Assembly (NCBI GenBank): GCA_964354485.1
Contig: CAYGZY010000057.1
Coordinates: forward strand, 1 to 7,351
DNA: 7,351 bases
Source: CAYGXH01 sp964354485
GTDB taxonomy: Bacteria > Bacteroidota > Ignavibacteria > UBA10030 > SZUA-254
Direction of reading: 5' to 3'
Position 1 is the first letter of the stretch. Each line of letters begins with the position of its first letter. The notes beneath the pieces are model-generated. The model worked only from the letters and a program-made list of their open reading frames with translations. It had not been told where the DNA came from and made no database searches. The translations under genes and the position numbers were made by a program. Below are positions 1 to 6,662 of the stretch, piece by piece.

Positions 1-60
1 ATAAGTTGCTATCAATTAGGAATAAACTGGTAAGAATAACTCCGATCTGTATCAAGTGCC

Positions 61-1788
61 TCATTTCACCACCGCCATCTTCTTAGTCTCAATAAAATCC
101 CCAGCCACTATCCTAGAAAAATAAACTCCACTCGGCAATCCCTTAGCATTCCAGGTTACTTTATATTCGCCTGGTTGTTTTCTTTCATTTACCAGTAAAG
201 CAATTTCTCTTCCGAGGATATCATATACTTTCAATGTTACATTTGTGGCTTTTGGCAAAGAATAAATTATTTGAGTTGAGGGATTGAAGGGATTGGGGTA
301 GTTTTGATATAATGTAATATTTTGTGGAATTTTAAGATCCTTATCCTCTGCAACGTCATTCATACCTGTAGCACGGTAAATATCAGAGTGTGCATATCCC
401 ATTCCCCTGTCGTTAACACTAAACTTACTCACTATAATATCTTTTTTCCAATCTGAGTTGAAATCATAAACATTTACACCCGATGCATCATCATTCCACT
501 GAAAATACCATAAGTAATACAAATTATCTCCATTAGATTTGAAAATGTGTAATTGCCCACCACTTAATATTATAAATTCAACTTTATTATCGCTGTCAAC
601 GTCTTCTGTAAGTAATATCGGTTCGTCAAGTAAACCACCTGCTAAAAGATGAAAAAGGAATTTATATGCATAAGCATCATTGCTATCTGCCTCATAAACG
701 ACAACCCAGTTACCGCTAGACATTGTTGCGCATACAAAGAATTCTCTCTTCCCATCATCATCAACATCCCCCGATGTTTGATAAAAGAGGTTGATTAATG
801 GAATTGAATCCTTCCAGCTTAGTTCATAGCTATCATCACCTGTATTTTCAATAACCCATACTTGTCCATTCATGCCGGATGCGAGAATATTCATCTTATT
901 ATCATTATCATAGTCACCAACATCATAACCACCGACACCTGCGTCATTTGGCGGCCATAAATTCGTTGACCATATTTTTTTAAAGTTATTCAGAGAGTTA
1001 TCGTATTCCGCGATTGTTGTTTGATATCCATGTAATATTGAATCGGGTGGGCTACCGAGAAATACATAATCTATAGAAGAATCGTTATCAAGATTTGTAA
1101 TATTTTCGCGTGAAAAATATGCCCCGGAAGATTCAAACTTATTAAATGAAAATTTCCAATATATTGGATAACCATTGCCATGTCTCTGCTCGTAAAAATA
1201 CGAAGTATCTCCCAAAATGAACACTACTTCTTTTAATCCATTTTGATTGGCATCAGAGAATTGAATTGCACCGCCTCTCCGCGGAACATACTTGTATATG
1301 AAATCTACTATCCCATTATTATCTACTTCGTATAGATGAGTTTCATAGTCATCATGCATTGTAGTGTCCCTGTAACCACCGTAGATTTCTATTTTGCCGT
1401 TGTTGTTAATGTCACCGGCCAAAGTCGGAAGACCAAATCCATTGAACACCGGCACTGTCGCCCAGTACGTATACCATCCAGCATATAGGCTTGTATCTAC
1501 AAGCGTGGGGTCAATTTCAAGCACATAAATACTATCTTGTTCAATCCATGCCTGTATCATGGCAATGTCTGGCTCGTGTAAGGTTTTAATCCTTCGAAAA
1601 CCGTTCCACTCTTGTCGTAATTCAATAGTAGCATCATCGACATTGCTGATTGTGATACCCTGTCTATGAAGTCGCTCAACTTCTTTTACCGACTGTAATT
1701 GATGATAATTAATGGATTTTTCTCCGTTCATCAATATGACAAATATTATAGCGACGATAAAAATAAAAGACTTAATTTTCGTATTCAT
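61..1788 (-). CDS. Secreted FG-GAP/VCBS-like beta-propeller with T9SS C-terminal sorting domain
   Basis: A 575-aa protein predicted to be exported and then released or anchored at the surface by the type IX system. The N-terminus has a hydrophobic segment at residues 8-20 and no lipobox cysteine, so it reads as a Sec signal peptide with an unclear cleavage site. Seven Asp/Asn-rich loops recur along the chain: DINNNGKIE (126), DANQNGLKE (179), NLDNDSSID (232), DYDNDNKMN (292), DVDDDGKRE (341), DVDSDNKVE (396) and DFNSDWKKD (442). This spacing suits FG-GAP/VCBS propeller blades that bind calcium. Residues about 487-575 form the sorting domain, with NYPNPFNPST at 496-505, LGREI, PSGVYF and a terminal TKKM. 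The start follows from the signal peptide; only a weak purine stretch precedes it. It lies 52 nt after the LVIVD gene, so co-transcription is plausible. Ligand and function are unknown. The gene is AT-rich (18 G+C of 60 in 541-600). Confidence 0.92.
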   Translation of the reverse strand: MNTKIKSFIFIVAIIFVILMNGEKSINYHQLQSVKEVERLHRQGITISNVDDATIELRQEWNGFRRIKTLHEPDIAMIQAWIEQDSIYVLEIDPTLVDTSLYAGWYTYWATVPVFNGFGLPTLAGDINNNGKIEIYGGYRDTTMHDDYETHLYEVDNNGIVDFIYKYVPRRGGAIQFSDANQNGLKEVVFILGDTSYFYEQRHGNGYPIYWKFSFNKFESSGAYFSRENITNLDNDSSIDYVFLGSPPDSILHGYQTTIAEYDNSLNNFKKIWSTNLWPPNDAGVGGYDVGDYDNDNKMNILASGMNGQVWVIENTGDDSYELSWKDSIPLINLFYQTSGDVDDDGKREFFVCATMSSGNWVVVYEADSNDAYAYKFLFHLLAGGLLDEPILLTEDVDSDNKVEFIILSGGQLHIFKSNGDNLYYLWYFQWNDDASGVNVYDFNSDWKKDIIVSKFSVNDRGMGYAHSDIYRATGMNDVAEDKDLKIPQNITLYQNYPNPFNPSTQIIYSLPKATNVTLKVYDILGREIALLVNERKQPGEYKVTWNAKGLPSGVYFSRIVAGDFIETKKMAVVK

Positions 1789-1840
1789 TATATTTTTACT
1801 CTGTACTGTAAGTAATAGCTTACTCTCTTATACTATAGAA

Positions 1841-4069
1841 TTAGCGCAGCAACATCATTTTTTTAGTTTGTTCGAATTCACCGGTTTTTAACCGGTAATA
1901 ATACACACCGCTTGGAACATCGGATGCATCCCACTTCAGTTCGTATCTTCCTGCGGAATTGGTCTCACTGATAAGTGTCTCCACTTCCTGTCCCAAAACG
2001 TTAAACACTTTCACTATCACCAAGCTTCGTATCGGTAATTGATAATGAATAACAGTCGATGAATTAAAGGGATTAGGATAGTTCTCAAAGAGAGCGAATC
2101 CTGTAGGAATGTTTGGGATTATCTCTCGAACCGAATTAACAAGGTTGTTTTTAAGTGCCCACACTCCGATGCGGGATGTAGCGACAAGAAGCGTGTCATT
2201 GCTTGCTACAAGCCCATATGGCCAGCTCCAGTAAAGTAAGGAGGCTACCTCATATGGTTGATCTAGGCGCGAGATATCCACGACCCCTACATAATCACCT
2301 GTCTTGTAGAGAGTAGTACCGCTTCTGCAAAACTTTACGCTGCTTCCACATGGAATGTCACTTGACACAATAACAGATGGTGAAGACGGATTTGAGATGT
2401 TGAGTATTTCAAGATGTGGCTGTCCCACAAAGGCAAAACTGTCTTGAAGAAGAACACCGATCACGTCCATTGGCACGTATGAAAGTTGTTTTGGTGACCA
2501 TGGATCGGAAATATCCAACAGTCGTAGTCCTGCATCCCATGCTCGCGCACCTACAGCGAGTATATTACTGTCGATAGAGACACTCAGATTTATCCCTGGC
2601 TGCTTCCACGTACTCAGGCGATAGGGATGAAGCGGATCAGCAATTGAGAATATCCCGACTGCACTATCAGCCCCAACGACCACTAGCGTATCTCTTACGG
2701 CCATGGAGGTTGCATTGACATCAGTTGCAAACGAGGACAGGCGCGTGAGAGAACCAAGGTTATCAAAACCGACAATGACCACACTGTCGTATAGCATGTA
2801 TCCATCGCGCTTTGCCAAAACGCAAGCGATGTTGTTCGTCAGGATAACATCATGAGCGATGTCCGGTGTCTCAGTATTGGAAAGCGCTCTCGGGTGTTGG
2901 GTATCACTGAAATCGACACTCCAAAGGCCAGCCCCTTGTGAAGCAACGAAAACAATGTTGCCTCGTTTCGCAATTCCAATAGAGTAACCGCCTGTGGGTA
3001 AGAAGGTAATTCTTTCGATTGAATCAGTCTGAGCAACCGAGTAGAAGTCAACGCCGACATGCTCGGCGACACCGAGGACTGTATCGGAGGCAGCGGATCC
3101 TTGTACAATCAGGTTGTTTTTCCGTGGCGCGTGTCCAACGATCGATAAATGCGAAGGATCTGCAATGTTCAGTACAATTATTCCCGAATCCTCCGTGGCG
3201 CAATAGAGGTTATCCCCTTTCGAACTCATATCACCGATGATGATAGGACCGAGAAAAATCGAATCCAACAGTCGTGGGTTCCAAGGATCCACGATGCTGA
3301 AACTGAAGACTTTCCCGGTACCGACGAAGAGTACGGTATCACGAAGAAGCAGGGAGAATGTGATCCCGATTTCATCGAGCATTTTCCACACCTGGCCGAA
3401 GGCAGAGTCCGGTGTCCATTTGAAAATAGTAAGTGCAAAGCCGGGACCTTGTGGCCCACAATATATATAATGCCCTATCGAGGCAACTGGAATGTGCCGT
3501 TGGAATATGGAGATGCCGATACCACCGCGGAAGACCGGATGTTCAAGATCGGAAATATTCACTGCGACCAGCCCGAGGTCTGTTGTGAGAAACATGAGGG
3601 AATCGGAAACAGAGATGTCGAGGAAACCGACAAACCACGTGTCTACGTATCGACCATATTCTCTCAGGGGATAAAGCTGGCGTGCGTTGCAAAACAGAAT
3701 CGTACGACCCACGAGGACGAACAACACCGTGTCAATTATCTTGATATGGTGAACTTCGGCCTCCAAGGTTGTGTCGTAAAGGAGGCGAGGATGGGAAAGG
3801 TCGGAGACATCGAACACTTGATAGTTCAAACCTTGTCCAATGAGCGCAAAGTTTCCCGCCATCTCGATCGCATACGCCGGTCCCCATGTCCACCTCCCAA
3901 GCACTGTAAAATCACTATCCGATAATTGTAGTTGTGCTTGTGCGTTGTTTAAATAATCATCATAATCATTTAGTTGATGATCCTTGATTCCGTTCTGTGC
4001 ACCTGCTAATGATGTTGATGTAATAAAAAGAATATTTAAAATTATAATCGTTCTAAATATTTTTTCCAT
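1841..4069 (-). CDS. Secreted LVIVD-repeat beta-propeller protein with T9SS C-terminal sorting domain
   Basis: A 742-aa exported protein. Residues 1-24 are a Sec signal peptide, probably cut after AGA before Q25. The body carries many LVIVD-type repeats, each a '(V/L)(D/N)I(S/A)D..(H/S)P..L' unit: VFDVSDLSHPRLL (85), AVNISDLEHPVF (169), FSIVDPWNPRLL (257), VLNIADPSHLSIV (299), SVDFSDTQHPRAL (384), IFSIADPLHPYRL (473), LLDISDPWSPKQL (517), ILNISNPSSPSVI (555) and VVDISRLDQPYEV (597). These are known from beta-propeller proteins at bacterial surfaces. Residues about 653-742 are a T9SS sorting domain, with NYPNPFNSST at 663-672, VLGQEVETL, PSGVYYYR and TKKMMLLR. The start is supported by GGAG at 4078-4081, 8 nt before ATG. 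The gene sits 79 nt after the lipoprotein gene. Its body is much richer in G+C than its 5' end and its neighbours. The ligand is unknown; adhesion or glycan handling are guesses. Confidence 0.92.
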   Translation of the reverse strand: MEKIFRTIIILNILFITSTSLAGAQNGIKDHQLNDYDDYLNNAQAQLQLSDSDFTVLGRWTWGPAYAIEMAGNFALIGQGLNYQVFDVSDLSHPRLLYDTTLEAEVHHIKIIDTVLFVLVGRTILFCNARQLYPLREYGRYVDTWFVGFLDISVSDSLMFLTTDLGLVAVNISDLEHPVFRGGIGISIFQRHIPVASIGHYIYCGPQGPGFALTIFKWTPDSAFGQVWKMLDEIGITFSLLLRDTVLFVGTGKVFSFSIVDPWNPRLLDSIFLGPIIIGDMSSKGDNLYCATEDSGIIVLNIADPSHLSIVGHAPRKNNLIVQGSAASDTVLGVAEHVGVDFYSVAQTDSIERITFLPTGGYSIGIAKRGNIVFVASQGAGLWSVDFSDTQHPRALSNTETPDIAHDVILTNNIACVLAKRDGYMLYDSVVIVGFDNLGSLTRLSSFATDVNATSMAVRDTLVVVGADSAVGIFSIADPLHPYRLSTWKQPGINLSVSIDSNILAVGARAWDAGLRLLDISDPWSPKQLSYVPMDVIGVLLQDSFAFVGQPHLEILNISNPSSPSVIVSSDIPCGSSVKFCRSGTTLYKTGDYVGVVDISRLDQPYEVASLLYWSWPYGLVASNDTLLVATSRIGVWALKNNLVNSVREIIPNIPTGFALFENYPNPFNSSTVIHYQLPIRSLVIVKVFNVLGQEVETLISETNSAGRYELKWDASDVPSGVYYYRLKTGEFEQTKKMMLLR

Positions 4070-4148
4070 AGATATGACTCCAAATAAAAATCACATTACC
4101 TCTTATTGCATTTAGTACATCACTACGTTAATTAGTAATTCAAGACAA

Positions 4149-4727
4149 TTAATACAATCCCTCCAATCTCACCAAATCAAACCAAGTCCCTCCCCCTAAC
4201 CTTGTAACGCCAACATAACCACTGTTAATAATCACCACCATACTATCATTTACATCAGCGGTCACTGTATCGAACATATTATAGAATGTCCATAAGGAAT
4301 CAACCGGCCTTACCGTGTGTAAATTTATCACAGTATCCATAGTTGTTTTGAGCCCTAGGGTAACTTTCCCCTGTCCAAAAAAGTTTCTTGCCCAGAATGA
4401 GAGTCGGTAAACGTGGCTACCAGCATCAGCAGAGACTAACTGATATATTCTCCACGGACCCGGAAAGGAATAATTCACAACAATAGAAGATTTACCTCCA
4501 CCTGGCGGTACATCAGTTGAAAATCTAAGTAAATACCTGAGAAATGTCGTGTCTTCTTCTGAAAGTGTCCACCCATTCATTGTTGGTGTGCCATTTATCT
4601 CAAATGATGAGTTAGTAAGAAGATTTTTACTTTGAGGGGGAGTTACAATATCATTGGTTGATTTTTCACAACTGTAAAAAATCATTACAATTATTATAGT
4701 GAATATCATCAATACCATTTTGTACAT
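4149..4727 (-). CDS. Lipoprotein with CBM4/9-like (galactose-binding-like) jelly-roll domain
   Basis: A 192-aa protein with a lipoprotein signal peptide: a hydrophobic stretch (residues 5-18) followed by the lipobox-like FYSC, with the lipidated cysteine at C20 and then EKS. Aromatic residues before the cysteine are common in this phylum. After a short linker, residues about 35-192 resemble a carbohydrate-binding module of the CBM4/9 type: N35-LLTNSSFE opens the first strand, NGW follows at 51-53, YRLSFWAR lies at 107-114, and TWFDLVRLEG closes the domain at 181-190. The whole mature protein is little more than this one domain, so it probably binds a ligand at the outer membrane and is not an enzyme. 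The start is backed by a purine-rich AAGGGGGAG (4737-4745), 9 nt upstream. The intrinsic terminator lies about 60 nt before the start, so the gene needs either its own promoter, which I could not identify, or read-through. The binding target is not predictable. The fold call is from motif memory and is moderately sure. Confidence 0.82.
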   Translation of the reverse strand: MYKMVLMIFTIIIVMIFYSCEKSTNDIVTPPQSKNLLTNSSFEINGTPTMNGWTLSEEDTTFLRYLLRFSTDVPPGGGKSSIVVNYSFPGPWRIYQLVSADAGSHVYRLSFWARNFFGQGKVTLGLKTTMDTVINLHTVRPVDSLWTFYNMFDTVTADVNDSMVVIINSGYVGVTRLGGGTWFDLVRLEGLY

Positions 4728-5125
4728 TATAATGATCTCCCCCTTCGTTCAATTTCTTCGCCAATGTGCTTAAATATGATTCCTTCAAAAAACTAAAAAC
4801 ACCTTACCCCTTATTCTAATCTTCGGGTTAGAACAAGAAATAAGGTGTTCTGGTAGAATTTATTATTTAATCCTCCAAAATATCCCATGGTTTTCCCCCG
4901 ATAACGATGAAGAAATGATCTGCTGGAAAGTAGTAAATATTTTTTTAAATTTCAACGTATCTTTCCCATCAGTCCCATTCCATCCTACTCCCTGCAATTG
5001 CTTTGATTAAAACTACTAAATATTCATCAGCCGGTAAATTAAAATCCACTAGAAATAAACAGGCAAGCTAAACTAAGACCTAAAATGGTCATGATTTAAG
5101 GATTTAGCCCAAAGATAGGGCTTGC
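4728..5125 (-). other. Gene-free spacer with terminator and possible decayed coding tail
   Basis: About 400 bases between the exonuclease-WYL gene and the lipoprotein gene hold no intact gene that I can support. They contain the hairpin terminator described separately and, upstream of it on the minus strand, fragmentary open frames. One frame is open for 47 codons (5006 down to 4866) and ends with two TAA codons (4860-4865), about 11 nt before the hairpin. A second frame is open for 32 codons (5067-4972) and, after two stops, again to a TAA at 4867-4869. A stop pair placed just before a terminator is what the 3' end of a gene looks like, so this may be a pseudogene tail or an intergenic repeat. 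No good start codon with a Shine-Dalgarno was found, and I recognise no family. No sigma-factor promoter could be placed with confidence. Confidence 0.45.
4787..4849 (-). terminator. Intrinsic terminator, two-tier hairpin with T-rich tail
   Basis: A 9-bp perfect outer stem pairs 4798-4806 (AACACCTTA on the + strand) with 4841-4849 (TAAGGTGTT). Inside, after a 7x7 internal loop, 4814-4821 pairs with 4826-4833 around a 4-base loop. Read on the minus strand, the outer stem runs directly into TTTTTAGTTTTTT (complement of 4787-4799), the classic arrangement for Rho-independent termination of minus-strand transcripts. It lies about 275 nt beyond the stop of the exonuclease-WYL gene and about 60 nt before the lipoprotein start. 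It would therefore separate the recX operon from the envelope genes. The + strand lacks a T-run after the hairpin, so termination in that direction is less likely. Confidence 0.75.
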
Positions 5126-5974
5126 TCACGCATCCAGCACCCGAACGTCGAGTATCCTGTCCAGCCGGAAGTTTCTGTCTGCCCGTGCGGTATGGCAGTA
5201 TGCCTGAAGATAGACCGCTGATTGGAATGATGGTTTATTTTCAGTAATTGCAACAGGCGTGAGGATTCTTTCAGTTATTTCGGCGTTCATGGGTGAAAAG
5301 TATCGTATCCAGAGGTTTTTTCTCGTCTCAATTGCTCCCGTGATGATGTTCCACCGTTTGGTTTTCAGTACCTGACCGAGATCGCGTCTCTGAAGATCAG
5401 CTATCGTCGGGCAGTCGTGTACTTTCATGAGCGATGTGAATATCGTGAGCAGTTGTGCGGTCACGAGGGCATCCTCCAGTGCCCGGTGCTTGCCCGGATT
5501 TGGTATGCCTACCGCACGCGCAACATTTTCCTGAGGATATCTGTCAAGACCCGGTAAAAGCTGGCGTGCCAGGACAAGCACATCAATAACTGTGTTTTTG
5601 ATTGATGGGTAGCCGGCAAGCCGAAATTCATATTCGATGAACGATAGATCAAACGGTGCATTGTAGGCGCCCATAACCGTACCGTCAATCATTGTATGTA
5701 CCTTTCCAGCGATGTCGGCGAAGATCGGCGCTCCTGCAACCATCGATGGTGAAATTCCATTCACTGCATATGCACCCGCTGAAATAGGTCGTTGAGGATT
5801 TACCAGACTGCTGTAAGTCTCAATGACAGCTCCTCCGCGCAAGCGTACAATGCCTACTTCACAGACCCGATCGCCGTATTCCACTGAAAGCCCGGTTGTT
5901 TCGACATCGATAATTGAAAAATCGACTTCATCAACAGTCCGTCCCAGTAGATCCGCGTTTTTTTTCGATTTCAT
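5126..5974 (-). CDS. DEDDh 3'-5' exonuclease (DnaQ/epsilon-like) fused to a C-terminal WYL domain
   Basis: A 282-aa cytoplasmic protein. Residues about 17-182 are a DnaQ-type exonuclease that should remove nucleotides from DNA 3' ends using two metal ions. All acidic positions are visible: motif I IIDVETTGL (D23, E25), motif II NAPFD (D109) and motif III HRALED (H163, D168), the histidine marking the DEDDh class. After a helical linker, residues about 208-282 match the WYL fold: IRYFSP at 223-228, VYLQAYC at 254-260 (Val in place of the eponymous Trp), and the Arg-rich RNFRLDRI at 267-274. WYL domains usually sit on transcription regulators and bind ligands or nucleic acid, so this one may gate or direct the nuclease (inference). 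It lies 9 nt after the DEDDy exonuclease gene and in the same frame. No proper Shine-Dalgarno precedes the ATG, which suggests translational coupling. It is too short to be a polymerase and lacks the GIY-YIG domain of Cho/UvrC-like epsilon homologues. Confidence 0.92.
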   Translation of the reverse strand: MKSKKNADLLGRTVDEVDFSIIDVETTGLSVEYGDRVCEVGIVRLRGGAVIETYSSLVNPQRPISAGAYAVNGISPSMVAGAPIFADIAGKVHTMIDGTVMGAYNAPFDLSFIEYEFRLAGYPSIKNTVIDVLVLARQLLPGLDRYPQENVARAVGIPNPGKHRALEDALVTAQLLTIFTSLMKVHDCPTIADLQRRDLGQVLKTKRWNIITGAIETRKNLWIRYFSPMNAEITERILTPVAITENKPSFQSAVYLQAYCHTARADRNFRLDRILDVRVLDA

Positions 5975-5983
5975 GGTGGGATA

Positions 5984-6658
5984 TCAGTCCTTGATGTTCA
6001 GGAATTCATTCCATCGCATGTATAATTGAGCTGTGGCTATCACGTCGCCCAGGCAGTACTCCGCGATTTTGCGGAATTTTTTTTCATGGAACAGGTCACC
6101 TAAATCCAAACCTGTTATACCTTCGCTCTTCGGACTCTTTATACCGAATACCTTGCAGTAAAAGTCGAGGTTGTATTTCCGTACAGCTCCGTAAAACGCC
6201 AGTTGTTCCAGCAGATCACAGTGTTCCTTGCTGTCGTAACGGTACGGCATTAAATTGCGCGTGGGGCGGATACCGATAATTGCCGACCGTAGCAGAAGAA
6301 ACGGATTGTCGAATGCCCGTCCGTTAAAGGTAACAATACGATCGTAATGTGTCACAGTTTTCCAGAAATTTTGGATCAATGCCCGTTCATCTCCGGAGAC
6401 GAATTCAACTTTACCGTCTTCTGATGTATACGTTTCTTTTTCGTCTGATTGATAAAATACTTTTCCGCTCATCGATGCAGGATTCAGCATGGCGATTGCA
6501 ATTACACGTGCGGTAAGAGGACTTAAGCTGAATTTCTGAATCTCGATTTCACGCTTTTCCTGAGTGTCGGCAAACTTCAAGAGGTATTCCTGTTGAACGC
6601 TATCAAAGCTTTCAAGCGGGAATCCTAGCGTTTCGATATCGAATACTACAGAAGTCAT
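5984..6658 (-). CDS. DEDDy 3'-5' exonuclease, DNA polymerase B exonuclease-like (RNase H-like fold)
   Basis: A 224-aa stand-alone exonuclease resembling the proofreading domain of family-B DNA polymerases without the polymerase (the 'predicted 3'-5' exonuclease, PolB-like' group). Numbered from the chosen start, ExoI is VVFDIETLG (D7, E9), ExoII is FNGRAFDNP (N112, D117) and ExoIII is YCLGD (Y201, D205). The tyrosine places it in the DEDDy class, so all catalytic positions are present. The domain fills the protein. The start at 6658 is chosen because GGAGGTGAT (6666-6674) lies 7 nt before it; the frame also runs back to an ATG at 6688, but that one has no Shine-Dalgarno and would overlap recX by 26 nt. 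The gene begins 4 nt after the recX stop and ends 9 nt before the exonuclease-WYL gene, which points to one operon and a shared role in DNA end processing. The substrate (DNA or RNA) cannot be decided from sequence. Confidence 0.9.
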   Translation of the reverse strand: MTSVVFDIETLGFPLESFDSVQQEYLLKFADTQEKREIEIQKFSLSPLTARVIAIAMLNPASMSGKVFYQSDEKETYTSEDGKVEFVSGDERALIQNFWKTVTHYDRIVTFNGRAFDNPFLLLRSAIIGIRPTRNLMPYRYDSKEHCDLLEQLAFYGAVRKYNLDFYCKVFGIKSPKSEGITGLDLGDLFHEKKFRKIAEYCLGDVIATAQLYMRWNEFLNIKD

Positions 6659-6662
6659 TGAC

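Noticed and set aside
1..60. Start of a further gene or a terminator after the FG-GAP gene
   Set aside because: The 60 bases contain no minus-strand ATG and no hairpin with a T-run; nothing can be supported before the window edge.
1789..1840. Small inverted repeat (AGTAA / TTACT, 1811-1824) between the two T9SS genes as a terminator
   Set aside because: It is a 5-bp AT-rich stem with a 4-nt loop and no T-tract; too weak to call.
3149..3925. 258-codon open frame on the + strand, opposite the LVIVD gene
   Set aside because: It lies wholly antisense to a gene with clear repeats, signal peptide and sorting domain. Its translation has no recognisable motif and it lacks a convincing ribosome-binding site. 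It is a by-product of the G+C-richer codon use on the other strand.
4728..4786. Promoter for the lipoprotein gene (TTTTTA, 17 nt, TATTTA)
   Set aside because: Each hexamer matches the sigma-70 consensus at only about half of its positions and overlaps the terminator tail; no Bacteroidetes-type -33/-7 pair was found either.
5039..5092. 17-codon minus-strand frame beginning MTILGLSLACLF
   Set aside because: It looks like a short signal or lipobox peptide, but there is no Shine-Dalgarno and the length is within chance for AT-rich DNA.
5106..5122. Hairpin AGCCC / GGGCT just after the exonuclease-WYL stop as a terminator
   Set aside because: The stem is only 5 bp with a 7-nt loop and no T-run follows on the minus strand, so termination there is not supported.
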